Shown here: one piece after another, positions 23,244 to 35,900 of the stretch
Layout of the letters: each line of letters starts with the position of its first letter
Position numbering within the stretch: position 1 is the stretch's first letter
Assembly (NCBI GenBank): GCA_033964015.1
Contig: CM066913.1
Coordinates: 18,747,854-18,811,853, forward strand
Length of the DNA: 64,000 nt
Reading direction: 5' to 3'
From: Scolanthus callimorphus
Lineage: Eukaryota; Cnidaria; Anthozoa; Actiniaria; Edwardsiidae
Notes under the pieces: generated by a model
The model's input: the letters and a program-made list of their open reading frames with translations, nothing else
Database searches by the model: none
Told to the model about the DNA's origin: nothing
Position numbers and translations under genes: made by a program

Positions 23244-24634
23244 CTAAAACAAGTAAGCAAAAAAAAAAGCATTTTACGAAGCAATCAGACATAAGGACCA
23301 ACATCCGCTGAAATTGGAATGATTGGGCTCGTTTGGGACCAATGCCATATGATTTATAATACGATGTAGTCATGGTAACATCATCTTCGCATAGTGGTTT
23401 TACACTTTTCAAAAGTAAGAGATTTTATTTCTTCGTAAAATCATAGTCAAAGCATATCATATAAACATACCCCGTACGAAAGGTCACTAGAAGAAAATCT
23501 GCTCACGCCCCCACTGGTTGTCTCTTATGATTTCCCCAAAATCACGCAATATTTTTGCAATTTGCCAATTTTACGCCAAGTAATACGAAATATCAAAACC
23601 AGCATACGGAATATAGAATATACATCTTCCCTCTCTATAGTTGTGATAGTTTGAACCTCAAAGTCGTTTGTTTCCTGCGGAGAATTTGCAATTGTTTCCG
23701 ATCGCTTGTGACAGCATTTACAAGGCGTTCATCGACTTCTAGGCATAGGTTGGGATAGACTGGGTTTTTATAAGCTAGCAAAGGACCAATCAAAAACCAG
23801 CAACCGTATTCGAATAGTCTATTGAATTTCACGGATTTTGATGCATAATATGCTCTCGTTCGGTGCGATTTAGCGCGGAGAAAATGGCAGCGGAAAACTT
23901 GTATGTGCTCAAAATAACCGTTCTCGTGACCTTCTCGTCGTAGCGCTAGGCGATCAAAGCGCTAGGCGATCAAAGCACTGGAAATACTGGATCGAAAGGC
24001 ATTGAATACCCATCGTTTAATCACGAAATTAACAAGTAAGTTCAGTTTTATTAACTCGAGGTTTTATTTCGATTGATCGCTCTATTTTTTAGTGAAGATA
24101 AAGTTCTTCATGAAATAGTATTGATCGTTCTGGCATGGTATCCGAAGATGGAATTGTAATTCGCTCAACAAGGCAAATAAATTAAAGTTTGGCTTCATCG
24201 TAATCGTACTACTTCGCCGAATCCAATTCAACATAATGGTTTTCAGTGTCGCTTGCGCATTGTCTTTGAACTTCGTATAGCTTTCTATCTTTCTATTTTC
24301 CTTTTCTTGGCAGATAGATTTGAGGTAATTTGTATTTCGTGTTGAAGCTTTAGTCTGACGGCTTCGGCATGTGAATTATTTAATATTTGAGTCAATTACG
24401 CATGCGTAGAGCATCAAAATAACGTCCGCGCTGGCCTGGACCCCAAATTAGCAAATGTTCACGCTTGTATGGGATAAGTTTCATATGAATAGCGTTTTTT
24501 TTATGAAAATGCGAAAATCCAAGATGTCGGTTCAAAGATGGCGACACACGCCTAAATCGAGGAATGCTCACTGGCACTTAGAATTTTTTTTTCTAAACAA
24601 GCGCTCACCTACAGAAGTGAAAAAAAGAATTATT
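23244..24634. other. Intron 2 of the helicase gene, 3' part
   Basis: No conserved coding segment was recognised. The interval is AT-rich with a short direct repeat (GCTAGGCGATCAAAGC, near 23945). With the SINE fragment and TIR transposon upstream it makes up a 2.76-kb intron. Confidence 0.4.
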
Positions 24635-24712
24635 AAAATCATCAGGGTTCGAACCTGTAACTTTCCGTCTCCATACCCTAACCCTAACCACTACGCTACC
24701 AGTGAATTCGCT
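24635..24712 (-). mobile_element. tRNA-derived SINE head, minus strand
   Basis: On the minus strand TGGTAGCGTAGTGGTTAGGG resembles an A box and GGTTCGAACCC is a perfect B box, about 35 bp apart. The ends do not pair into a proper acceptor stem, so it is a SINE fragment rather than a working tRNA. Confidence 0.55.
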
Positions 24713-24778
24713 GGTTCGGACAGCTCGATTTATTGATTACGTACCTTAATAGTATTAATCTTTAATAGAACGAGGCAT

Positions 24779-25743
24779 ATAGTGGTTTCAATAAAGTTTG
24801 TCACCCAAAAGACTACAGCCTCAAGCTGTCAGCGCCAAGCCTTGTGAGTCATTTGTTGTCTCGCGTGCTAATCAAAATTCAATTCGATTTACGCGCGTGT
24901 TGGGAACAGCGCAATTTTTAATTTATAGTGCACTTCAAATCTCAAATTGGAGGGCGCAAGAACTTTATTCTTAAACGTGAACGACAGTACTGCGTGCAGC
25001 ATTAAGCTGTCCGTTTTACTTTTCACGCTTTTCCTTTGTCAAGAAGGAATCAAATACTGACGGGGTATTTTGTGAGATATTTGCATGAGAACCGAACTAC
25101 TGAAACTCCGCTGGAATATTCTGTAGAACAAATATCTAAAGAAAGAAGTATTTCGCAAATTCTTTTGTTTTCCGTCTGTCCGTTTTTGCTAGTCATCCTA
25201 CACCTTCGAAGGTATAATGAAAGTAAATTGTCGGAACGCTCGCGTACAAATTCAAAAGACGCGCTTATTAATAATTAGTAATACAACTTCAGAAAGCTTT
25301 CTGGCGCCCAAATAAAATTTCAATTGAGCATCCGATTGGAACGAAGTACAATTATTATAATTGTAAGTGTCTTTATTTCATTTCTTGAGAAGCGAACTCT
25401 TTGAGCAAAATAAACACAGAATGCTAATTGTATCATCCAAACAATTTTGAGGGAAATTAGATTTTGAGTTGTGACCGTGAAATGTTAAATTTTGCTGAGC
25501 TTTGGCTAAAATTTTTTATCAGACATTCGCTCTTAAGAATGCACTTTTTTAGATGCCAGTGCAATTCTCTCACTCGAATTCGGAAACACGTAAAAGTCTA
25601 AGGTGGACTTCGCTCATCGCGCGCGGCATTTTTGACTCGCGGTGAATATTTGTTATTCAAAGCACGAATGACCCACAATGCTTGGCGCCGACAGCTTGTA
25701 GGCTTTAGTCTTTGGGGTGACAAACTTTATTGAAACCACTATA
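24779..25743. mobile_element. DNA transposon derivative with about 80-bp terminal inverted repeats
   Basis: Left end GTGGTTTCAATAAAGTTTGT is matched by ACAAACTTTATTGAAACCAC at the right. The match continues through CACCC, AAAGACTA, AGCT and GCGCCAAGC to TGTGGGTCATT. Both ends abut TA, so a TA target duplication is likely. No transposase is seen in the 960-bp body. It lies inside helicase intron 2. Confidence 0.85.
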
Positions 25744-26741
25744 TACTATAAAATATACTAAAACGATGTATTAACCTTTATCCTGACTAGTAGCCTTGAT
25801 AGTTCAGATATTTTGAATGTTTTTAGGTCAATTGAAGTAATATTGTCAAAAATATCGTTAAATTGTTCATGGTGAGCATTCCTCCATTTAGGAATAACGA
25901 GATGGCGGCTAGCCACCATTTTGAAGCTTCATTGTGGTATTGTACCCCAAGTCATATGAGCTTGAAACAAGTCTAGTCTGAGTAAGGTTTAAAATCACAC
26001 ATACCTCTATGTCGTTAATTAGTTGAGTGCATAGGTCATTGGTGAGCGCTTTAATCGGGTCTTTCATAGGCTGCATCGTTCTCCACCGAAACACCAAAGA
26101 TGTCTACCACTAAGCCTTTCGATACCATCATGTTCACCGCTCTTCCAGCATCTCTACCATATTTTGCCTTGACCACTACAAATCTGAGCGCGTTCTCTCG
26201 GGCCTCCCTTTCTGCAGAATCCACAAAGTCATCGTCCAAGTCCATATCCCTCGTTGTTTGTTGGAAGCACGCTCTGAATGAGGCGTCTACAATGCTACAC
26301 ACATAACTTGAATTATGGTCTTTTAGCACTTGCCATAACTGACTGCGATCATCTTTGCCGTGGCTTGTTTTGATCTCGCAAAAAGCACTTTTGTTTTCAA
26401 TACCACGTTGCATTCCAGCAGTCGTCGGTGTAGGCTTATTAAAGAAATCGGTGCCCCATTCTTTGACTCAAACGCTATGTAATAAGCTATAGCCGGCACG
26501 CGCGTCTTTTCGGAGCTCTGGGAGCTGGGTACCGCTTGATCCTCTTGTGTGTTATCTTCCTGCTCTTCTTGGGATTTCTTCTTGGAGGACTGCAAATCTT
26601 GAACTGTTATGCTTGAGAAGTAGAACGCAACGTTCTCTAAGCCTTCGATCGCACTATATCGCACTCGGCTCGTTTTTCGCAAATAGACTTCCAAGACTCG
26701 TCCGATTCTCCCTCTTCTGAGGCATCCCAAGAACATTTTAA

Positions 26742-29248
26742 TAGTAGAGTCTGTTAAGGGAAAAAATAGGTAAAATCGTGCACTTGTGCGTAAGGCGCCA
26801 AATTTGGACCAAATGTTCCTTAGGTGAAATAAATCAGTTTTCGGGAGGGTGCCATCATTTCGACCCAAGGGGGTAGGGTAGGGGCAATTTTGTCTATTTC
26901 CTAATTTCCCAATATTTCCTTGGTATTAAAGGGATATAGATAAACAAGACCATGACAATTCTTCCTGTATGGTGCCCTTCACATTGGACTAGGTGGGGGT
27001 GCAACAAATGTCCGGCAAGGGGGGAAGGAGGAGTTTCGGGTCACATTTCCGTGCTACCCTCAGAGATCATGATTTCATCGTACAATCACAAAATTCGACA
27101 TAAATGTTCCTTAGGTAACATTTAACAGTTTTCGGAAGGGGTGACACAATTTCGGCCCAATGGGGGGAGGGTAGGGAGAATTTTGTCAATCACCTGATTT
27201 ACCCTATATTTCAGTGGTATTAAAGAGTTATCAATAAACAAATCCAAGGTAATTCTTCATGAATGGTCCCCTTCATATTTGACTAGATGGGGTGCTACAA
27301 ACATTTGAAAAGGGGGAGGGGTGAGTAATGGATGAAATTTACATGCTATGCGCTTTTTTAATTGCAATTTGATTGTACAGTTACCAAATCAGACATGAAT
27401 GTTCCTTATGCAACATCTAACAGTTTTTGGAAGGGGTGCCACAATTTCGGGCCAAGGGGGGAGGGTAGGGATAATTTTGTACTTTACCTGATTATCCCTA
27501 TATTTCAGCGGTATTAAAGAGTTATTGATAAACAACACCATGTCGATTCTTCATGAATGGTCCCTGCACATTTGACTAGATGGGGTGCTACAAACATTTG
27601 TCGAGGGGGAGAGGCGGGTGATGGGTGAAATTTACATGTTATGCTCTTTTTAGTTGCAATTTCATTGCACAGTTACCAAATCTGATACGAATGTTCCTTA
27701 TGCAACATCTAACAGTTTTCAAAAGGGGTGCTACAATTTCAGCCTAAGGGGGAGGGTAGGGACAATTTTGGACTTTACCTGATTATCCCTATATTTCAGA
27801 GGTATTAAAGAGTAATCGATACTCTGCATCCAATCTAGCCAAATGCGAAGAGAATCGTACTAACTATTATGCTGTTGTTTATAGATAACTCTTTAATAAA
27901 AGTAAGGATAATCACAATGGGCAAATTGTCCCTCCCCTCCCCTCTTGGGCCAAAATTGTAGCACCCCTTTCTAAAACTGATAGATGTTGCCTAAGGGAAT
28001 ATTCATGTCGGATTTGGTGACTGTACAATCAAATTATAATAAAAACAATGTAACATGTAAATTTCACCCGTAACCTGCCTCTCCCCCTCAACAAATGTTT
28101 GTAGCACCCTCATCTAATCAAATGTGAAGGGGACCATTCAAGAAGAATTATCATGTTTTCTTTATCAATAACTCTTTAATACCTCTGAAATATAGGGATA
28201 ATCAGGTAAAGTCCAAAATTGTCCCTACCCTCCCCTCCTTAGGCCGAAATTGTGGCACCCCTTTTGAAAACTGTTAGATGTTGCCTAAGGAACATTCGTA
28301 TCAGATTTGGTGACTGTGCAATGGAAATTGCAACTAAAAAGAGCATAACATGTAAATTTCACCCATCACCCGCCTCTCCCCCTCGACAAATGTTTGTAGC
28401 ACCCCCATCTAGTCAAATGTGCAGGGGACCATTCATGAAGAATCGACATGGTGTTGTTTATCAATAACTCTTTAATACCGCTGAAATATAGGGATAATCA
28501 GGTAAAGTACAAAATTGTCCCTACCCTCCCCCCCTTGGCCCGAAATTGTGGCACCCCTTCCAAAACTGTTAGATGTTGCCTAAGGAACATTCATGTCTGA
28601 TTTGGTAACTGTACAATCAATTGCAATTAAAAAGCGCATAGCATGTAAATTTCATCCATGGCTCACCCCTCCCCATTTTCAAATGTTTGTAGCACCCCAT
28701 CTAGTCAATATGAAGGGGACCATTCATGAAGAATTACCGTGGATTTGTTTATTGATAACTCTTAAATACCACTGAAATATAGGGTAAATCAGGTGATGGA
28801 CAAAATTCTCCCTACCCTCCCCCCATTGGGCCGAAATTGTGGCACCCCTTCCGAAACTGTTAAATGTTACCTAAGGAACATTAATGTCGAATTTTGTGAT
28901 TGTACGATGAAATCATGATCTCTGAGGGTAGCACGAAAATGTGACCCGAAACTCCTCCTTCCCCCCCTTGCCGGACATTTGTTGCACCCCCACCTAGTCC
29001 AATGTGAAGGGCACCATACAGGAAGAATTGTCATGGTCTTGTTTATCTATAACCCTTTAATACCAAGGAAATATTGGGAAATTAGGAAATAGACAAAATT
29101 GCCCCTACCCTACCCCCCTTGGGTCGAAATGATGCCACCCCTCCCGAAAACTGATTTATTTCACCTAAGGAACATTTGGTCCAAATTTGGTGCCTTTACG
29201 CACAAGTGCACGATTTTACCTATTTTTTTCCCTTAACAGACTCTACTA
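26742..29248. mobile_element. 2.5-kb fold-back element with internal tandem units and TA duplication
   Basis: The termini GTAGAGTCTGTTAAGGG and CCCTTAACAGACTCTAC are exact inverted repeats, each flanked by TA (26742-26743 and 29247-29248). Each arm is a tandem array of units of about 290-300 bp. The GTTCCTTA landmark sits at 26815, 27106, 27401 and 27693 in the left arm, and its complement near 27990, 28290, 28583, 28874 and 29169 in the right. So there are four units against five, inverted around about 27840. Removing the element plus one TA rejoins helicase codons for Gly-Tyr and Ile-Lys-Met in frame. Frames inside it are by-products of the repeats. Confidence 0.93.
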
Positions 29249-29524
29249 TAACCACACAACACACAGTTTGCCCTCGACCAGTGGTAAAAAGTAGCTCTCA
29301 GCCGCTTGTTTTACTTTGCTGCTATTGAGTTGATGTGCAGGATTGCGAGCTGTTGATGCCTAGATATGACAGAACAGGAAAAATAAGCAGCTGAAATCTT
29401 GTGAGATTAGAATTTAGAATTTCACAAATACTTACCGCTTCCATGACTCCCTTTAATCTGCAGAAAGCTCTATCCTGGTCCGTTCTTGTTCCGACTGGCG
29501 CTAGAAACTTTGTCTGCTTCGGTC

Positions 29525-29530
29525 TTTATA
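29525..29530 (-). promoter_or_regulatory. TATA box of the helicase gene
   Basis: On the minus strand CTTATAAAGAC lies about 81 bp upstream of the ATG at 29444, at a normal distance for a start site near 29497. Confidence 0.5.
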
Positions 29531-29917
29531 AGCTCTTGCCCGAATGCCACATGACAAAACTTACGTAATCAGGGCCGCGATCATGTAATCGAAAACGTAA
29601 ACTTGCAAAAAACGAGCACGGCGGTGCTATATCCAAACATTATGTAATCGTTGCATTGTGAGGCCTAAAACAAACAGCCACTAAAGCGTTAATGCATTTA
29701 TGTCATGCAAAACAAGACATTTGCCACCGTTCTCTCAAGCTCATTTCTTGTGCTTGCTCATTGCTTTGTTAGAAAAAGCGGGAAAATCAAGCTGCTTTTC
29801 TTTCTGGATCCCGAGTTGTTGAATAACAATAACAGGTTTCATTTGAAATAACTGACGAATTTATCTACTTTTACATTGATCACCGGTGACATCGATTTGA
29901 AAATGACATTTGTATGA

Positions 29918-30375
29918 TAATCCGTCAATCCGTGGTTTCCGTACAATCCGCCAATATTAGATATATTTAGTCAAAATGGCATACCATTAGGACTGGAAGT
30001 GTAATAGTAGGGGTGAATTTATCTGGAAATAGACGGATACGAAGGAAACCACGGATCCAAGGGAAAACAACTTACAGTTTATTTGAGCAGCAAAAAGGGA
30101 ATAATAAATAAAAAATATAATATATTATTATATTATTATATTATTATATTATTATATTATTATTATTAATATACAATATTAATATTATTCCTTTTTGCTT
30201 CTCAAATAAACTGTAAGTTGTTTTCCCTTGGATCCGTGGTTTCCTTCGTATCCGTCTATTTCCAGATAAATTCACCCCTACTATTACACTTCCAGTCCTA
30301 ATGGTGTGCCATTTTAACTAAATATATCTAAATATTCGCGGATTGTACGGAAACTACGGATTAACGGAATATCAT
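29918..30375. mobile_element. Palindromic MITE with AT-rich centre
   Basis: Arms of about 190 bp: AATCCGTGGTTTCCGTACAA at the left against TTGTACGGAAACTACGGATT at the right. The inner match includes CCATTAGGACTGGAAGTGTA and GGATCCAAGGGAAAACAACT. The loop at 30115-30190 is (ATT)n-like. It lies upstream of the helicase gene. Confidence 0.9.
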
Positions 30376-30764
30376 TACTTGGAGATTTGTGAAAATTGCG
30401 GGAATAAGGTCTTGTAGTTTCAAAAACACCAGAAATTACTGTTAAATCGTCCAGTTGTACAGCTAAAATTTCTAAGTACCCAGCTTGTTCTTTTGCGCAT
30501 GAGCGAAAATTCCAACAGCTATCATAAGCGAACGTCAAAACAGGAACTTACGATCCTTTCGCCGTTGTTCCTTTTTTTAGTTCAAACTATGTAAAAACAT
30601 GGGTACTAGTTCAACTATAGAAATTCCTTAAAGCTGGAAATGCACCAAAACTTAGGATAAAAGTGTCCACTATCGATAGACCTTGAAGATCTACAAAATT
30701 TGAAAGCTTGAATCAACTAAACAGCTTTCCAAGTAAAAGGAACATCAATTTGGGGAATGGTTAT
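30376..30764. other. Intergenic, nothing recognised
   Basis: Single-copy-looking AT-rich DNA with only short chance frames. Confidence 0.35.
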
Positions 30765-30789
30765 TATTATCATCATCATCATCATCACC

Positions 30790-30821
<32 letters not shown>

Positions 30822-30842
30822 CATTATTATTATTATTATTAT
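30765..30842. repeat. ATC/ACC/ATT trinucleotide microsatellite
   Basis: Uninterrupted run of TTATTATTATCATCATCATC type triplets with interspersed ACC, ending in (ATT)n. Confidence 0.95.
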
Positions 30843-30951
30843 TTGCTGTAGTCAGTCAGTCAAATGCAAACATGAATAGCACTAGAAGAATTGAAGGTCA
30901 CTTGATGTATTTAAATGATTGCTGTTATTGCTGTTATATGGTATTGTTAAC

Positions 30952-31136
30952 AATAGACCTCGAGCTCGAGAGGGCTACGGGTTAATTGACTAATGAGGGC
31001 GAGAGGTTGATTGTTTCAGTATCACCCAGTTAGTTGGACAGAAAAGAAATTATCAGAAACCTCGACAGAACGAGAGGCGACTGCCATTGTTTTTATGTTC
31101 AAAATCGGAGCTTTCGCTCCTAGAGGTCTATTGATA
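30952..31136. mobile_element. Short MITE with CAATAGACCTC termini
   Basis: Left CAATAGACCTCGAGC and right GCTCCTAGAGGTCTATTG form imperfect inverted repeats around about 150 bp of non-coding sequence. Confidence 0.6.
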
Positions 31137-31766
31137 ATAGTCCCCTAGTAGCGTAGCCAATCAGAATGCAGCATTAACAGTAGTCGACTAGTTTGGTGAT
31201 ACTAATAACATATCAAACATCTACGATATTTAAGATGTGATCCTCTTTTATAATTTGAAAACATCATTTTTACATCAGTAAAACCCTTGAACACAAATCA
31301 TGCAGTATCACGTGGTCTTGCATGCGGCCCTTATTTTGGTTTCCCTTGTTCAAATGCCACTAATAATTGCTGAGCTGTTACGACAAGTAATAACTAACCT
31401 AATCATCTTGCTGAATAGCTTTGGTACAGTTCACAACAGCGGGGCTTTTCTTGAACTGATATCACGCCATTCCGTGTGCCAGTACTACTAAAGCTAGTAC
31501 AAACTGGTGTAAATTTGATCAAACAGATTTTCGAACATCTTTAATCTTTTTCTACTCCGATTTTTTTTCTTGTTGATCCTCTCCCCCCCCCCAAAAAAAA
31601 CATACCCTTTTTTCCCCCTTTTTTTGACCATTTTTTCCCGTTTTAATCCACAAAAAGTCACCAAATTTCAGATTTTACTGGAAGTTCGCCAGAACTTAAA
31701 CTATTGCTTCTGATTGTCAAGAAAAGGAATGACAGCCGGGACCTTGTCCTTTTCGGTTCCATGGGG
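31137..31766. other. 3' flank of nAChR-like copy B
   Basis: No gene seen. It contains a homopolymer-rich patch at 31560-31640 (runs of C, A and T). It may include the 3' untranslated region of the minus-strand receptor gene. Confidence 0.4.
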
Positions 31767-32922
31767 CTAACTGATCAAAGTCCCTAACGTAGTAGTCAAG
31801 AAAGCAGCGGTGAAAACAAAGAGGAACACTTTATCCAGGCGCTCAGCAATCTTGACCCAGCACTCCTTCCACAATTCCTCGTTACCCTCATCACTAGATT
31901 CACCACGCGAAAGACCATTCTTCCAAATTTGTTCGTGATTAGTGTTCTTCTCCTTCAATTTTAGCTCGGAGCAAGTCTCCACTGCTAGAACAGTGTTCTT
32001 TCTCGGTTGTTTCTTTTCCTTGAACCCGCTGAACAACATAAGCAGCTTGGGAGGCTTCCCCCTTCCGTGGTGGCATTTCAGAGTGATCGCAGTTGCGGCA
32101 ATGCAAAGCGCAACGAGCACCATCGTAGTCATGTAGTAAATCCCAAGTAAGGGAGTGTAATCCGAGGTTTCTGGTAAAATATCAGACACGAGGAGGAGAT
32201 AGACACTCATGGCGAGAAGAATTGTAATACAGAGACCAATCCGTTCGCCGCAGTCGGGAGGAAGATAAAAGTTTACTATCGAGAGAGCGGCAATGATGAT
32301 ACATGGCATTACTAGATAGAGGATATGGTAAGTCGGTTTCCTGTCGAGAGTAAAGGTATAGGTGACGTCGGAGAAAGGATGCGCGCAACATCCATATTTC
32401 ATTTGTTTGCGCTCGATTGTCACCGCTCGTAGGTTCCAGTCTCCGTTCTCGACGAATTTCTCTGCAAAATAGGAAAATGTATTACTGTGCGGCTACGTCA
32501 ACCGGGCCATTTTGTAAGAAGTTAGCCAATCAGAAAGCGAGTACAGAACAAAGGATCTCGACTTTCTTGAGATCTGAGACACCGAAATATCGCTTTTTTC
32601 GTAAAAATTCAAAACACTTAATTACTCATCGTCAGATGTATTGCAGGTATTAAATTTGCTTAGAATGGTTTGAATCTCTAAATGACAAACTTTTTACGGG
32701 ATGGCCCGGTTGACGTAGTCGCACAGTAAGTAGGCCTTAAAAGTATGTAGGAATTGTTTTGTGGTAGAGGGGGTGGGGGGGGGGGGGGGTGCTAATCTAG
32801 AAAAAGCGGACCAACGTGGTATGAATTCGTTTTTTGAGAATACGCTAGTCAAAATCGCTACAAAAATCAAGTATAATATAAGTCCTTTATTTACTGTGTA
32901 CAAATTTGTACCTTTTTGTCAC

Positions 32923-32953
<31 letters not shown>

Positions 32954-35900
32954 GGGGGGGGGAACCTCTGGCTACGGGCCTGATATTCTTGCAACGAATA
33001 GCTTAGTAATTGGCTTAAAAACTTGCTCCTTCGATTGCCGTGAATTAGGAAAAAGTGCAAGGAGTACCACGTATAATAGGTCCAAGCACCACTCTTGTGG
33101 TATACCATAAGGGAGATTCTTGTATCTAACTATGTATTTGGATGGTTAGTTATAGATAGAGATATTACATGGTGGTGCGAAGATATGAGTTTTATTTTCG
33201 AGTGGCAAGAACAAAATTTTACGAATGAGCGCAGCGATCCAGGTCCCGGATGTAGCTTCGTATTTCCCAGTAAAACACTCGTGTCCATATAAAAAGATTG
33301 AATAGGAAACGTCTGTTTTACATTCGACAGACATCCGAAATACGTTATATTTATTTTCTACCTGCAAAGGAGTGCTTCTTATCAAGCTGATACATCTGTA
33401 GCAGCCTGATGTCGTACGTCCAAGAGCCAAATGTCATGTGACATTCATGAGAGTCATACGGGAACTTAGTGATGTCCATGTTGCAGGAACTCTGAAGGTG
33501 GTGGGTGACATCCACGTGCATGTGCCACTGCTGTCAACGATAATGTAGGTCTTGAACTTCTCGGTGAAACCGGACAGGGACAGGTCTGTGTCGCCGCTAA
33601 GAAAGAATGGAAACAAAATTCGTCACGTTTTTTCTCGGAACTAGGAAAGTTAAGTTAAGGATGAGACAGGCCTACGGCAACAGCTCCTTTTGGAAAGTCG
33701 TCTCCCCTCTGTTCGTATTTCCATCCTTCCCTTCTTCCCTTCCTTCCTTGATTCCTGTATTCATGCCTTCCTTCCTTCCTTTCCTTCCTTTATCCGTTCC
33801 TTCACTGATTCCTTCCTTCATTGATTCCTTCATTCATTGATACCTTCCTTCATTGATTCCTTCCTTCATTGATTCCTTCCTTCATTCCGTTCTTCCAATT
33901 GATTCCTTCCCTCACCCTTCCTTCCTTTATCCCTCCCTTCTTCTTTTGTCCCTTCCTTCCTTCATCCCTCCTTCCTTTATCCCTTCCTTCATAACTTCTT
34001 CCAATTGATTCCTTCCCTCATCCTTTTCTCCCTTTATCCTTCCCTCATCCCTTCCTTCTTCCTTCGTCCCATCGTCCCTTCCTTCCTTTATCCTTTCCTT
34101 CTTCCTTTATCCCTTCCTTCCTTTATCCCTTCCTTCCTTTATCCCTTCCTTCCTTTATCACTTCCTTCCTTCATCCCTTCCTTCCTTTATCCCTTCCTTG
34201 TTCCCTTCTTCCTTTATCCTTTCCTTTTCCCCTTCCTTCCTTTATCCCTTCCTTCATCCCTTCTTCCAATTGATTCCTTCCCTCATCCTTTTTCTCCCTT
34301 TATCTCTTCCTTCGTCACTTCCTTCCCTCATCCATTCCTTCTTTCCTTTATCCCTTCCTTCATCCCTTTCTTCCAAATGATTCCTTCCCTCATCCTTTCC
34401 TTCCTTTATCCCTTCCTTCCTTCTTCCTTGTTTCCTTTATCCCTTCCTTCCTTCCTACATCCCTTCTTTCCTTCATTCCTTTATCCCTTACTTCCTTCAT
34501 TCCTTCGTTCTTCTGTTCTTTGCAGTAATCAATCGTCCAACAACACGCAGACCTGAACCCTGTAGACGTACACGAAGTTTAATTTCGTCTTCCACCTAAG
34601 ATTAAACATTCGTGGAGACCACCTCTGATTACACAAAACCGAATATATAACTTACTTGTTGTAGAGTACTATATCGGGAACCCAAACATTGGAGACAGAC
34701 AGGTGTAATGAATGAACTCCGCCATGTGCACTCTCATTCCAAGTAAGGAATGGATTCTTCCATTTCTAAATGAGACGTGAATGGGCAATTTGTTAATTGA
34801 CATGATTGCTTGTATTGGCAACTAGGATGTCGTACTTTTGTCAGAAATGGAGGCGTTTACACCTATTGACCACCTTGTCTGGTTATGCGTATGTTCTCTT
34901 CCTTATGAACACAGTTACCTCACCTGTATAATCCACACATCGGTCACAAGAAGTTGTTGTTTCGTATCCTAAACGGAAAATATAAATAATATTTCGTCGT
35001 TAATATTGCATCACAATGGATGTAAATATAAATGAATTGATTAACACTTATCACAATAACAATCTATAAATTGTTGTCCTTGTTGCTTGACTGTGTTTCA
35101 AAATGGTCTTAGATTGAAACAAATGAAGGGTCTTCTCCGCATCGCGAGGTAAGGACCGCTAGACAAGAAGAGGCAGGAAGACTTAACGGGCTTAATTTAG
35201 ATGGCTCAAATTGCTGCCATGCATTACCTATCAAGGGGGTCATTATAAAGTTATGCGTGGAGTCAATCCCCTACTCTTGAGTGCAATAGGTTCTATCGAG
35301 TCGCTACGTGTGTTTCTAGTGTTTTTTTCGTTACTGAATTGTTACCAGTATTGCGTTACTTTGCAGACGCGCAAAGGATTATGCGAAGGGTGAAAAAAAA
35401 ACGTTAAGCCCTGGCGAAACTACGACACATGTAGCGCGCGTTTCCTTCATGTTTCCCAGCTTAGTTACACGAAAACCATTGTTGCGCGCAACAAATTTTG
35501 TAGCCGGGAGACAAAGAAATGTTTCTTTGCAAGACAAGAAAATTTTATGTGTCCGAGACACACGCGTGCGATGATCCCTAGTTTGCCGAACAAACCTTTG
35601 CGCGGTTCGCTACTCCCCCCAAATCCATTGCGCGCCGACTCGGTACAAGTCTGAAGCCAACTGGAAACATCCCTGACTGAAGCACTCTTGCGCTTTCATG
35701 TTGCACCAAATAAAAGGCGATTTCCCCGCCTAACAGTTCCATTGGCAGAAAGTAGCAATCTCTCGGTCTGATGAAAATGTGAACCACTACGAACCTCTAG
35801 TTTAATAGTCTATACTTACGAGCTTCACAAGCTTGCTCAGCCTTAAACCAAACGACACATTGAGGGCCTGGTTAGGATCCATAACTGGTCGCACTGACTT

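Larger units (their letters stand above)
20633..29444 (-). pseudogene. Multi-exon SF3-helicase replication-like protein with PIP box, interrupted by a fold-back element
   Basis: Seven exons: 29436-29444 (ATG GAA GCG), 29247-29359 continuing at 26005-26743 beyond an inserted element, 22768-23243, 22371-22633, 21993-22235, 21376-21919 and 20633-21213. Exon 2 has a CVLC knuckle split from the rest by the insertion. Exon 4 holds the ATPase core: Walker A GQANSGKTSL, Walker B VVILDEAT, then LLTQGGWTAHDVKYS. Exon 5 adds CPMIIASQAE and DARLNVYTF, resembling the sensor and arginine-finger region of SF3 helicases (parvovirus NS1 and papillomavirus E1 type). Exon 6 is a charged coiled coil. Exon 7 ends in a basic patch and QKTILNFF, a PCNA-binding PIP box, 11 residues before the stop. 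About eight single-base frame breaks occur, for example near 29270, 26455, 26070, 23190, 23040, 22990, 22125 and 21060. The likely role is DNA unwinding for replication of a mobile or virus-like element; family name unknown. Confidence 0.72.

Noticed and set aside
28252..28775. Two frames of 60-71 codons in the fold-back element
   Set aside because: They are the same stretch of adjacent tandem units read twice, with no recognisable domain.
34005..34556. 183-codon Ser/Pro/Leu/Phe-rich frame
   Set aside because: It is the translation of the polypyrimidine repeat in an intron of nAChR-like copy B.
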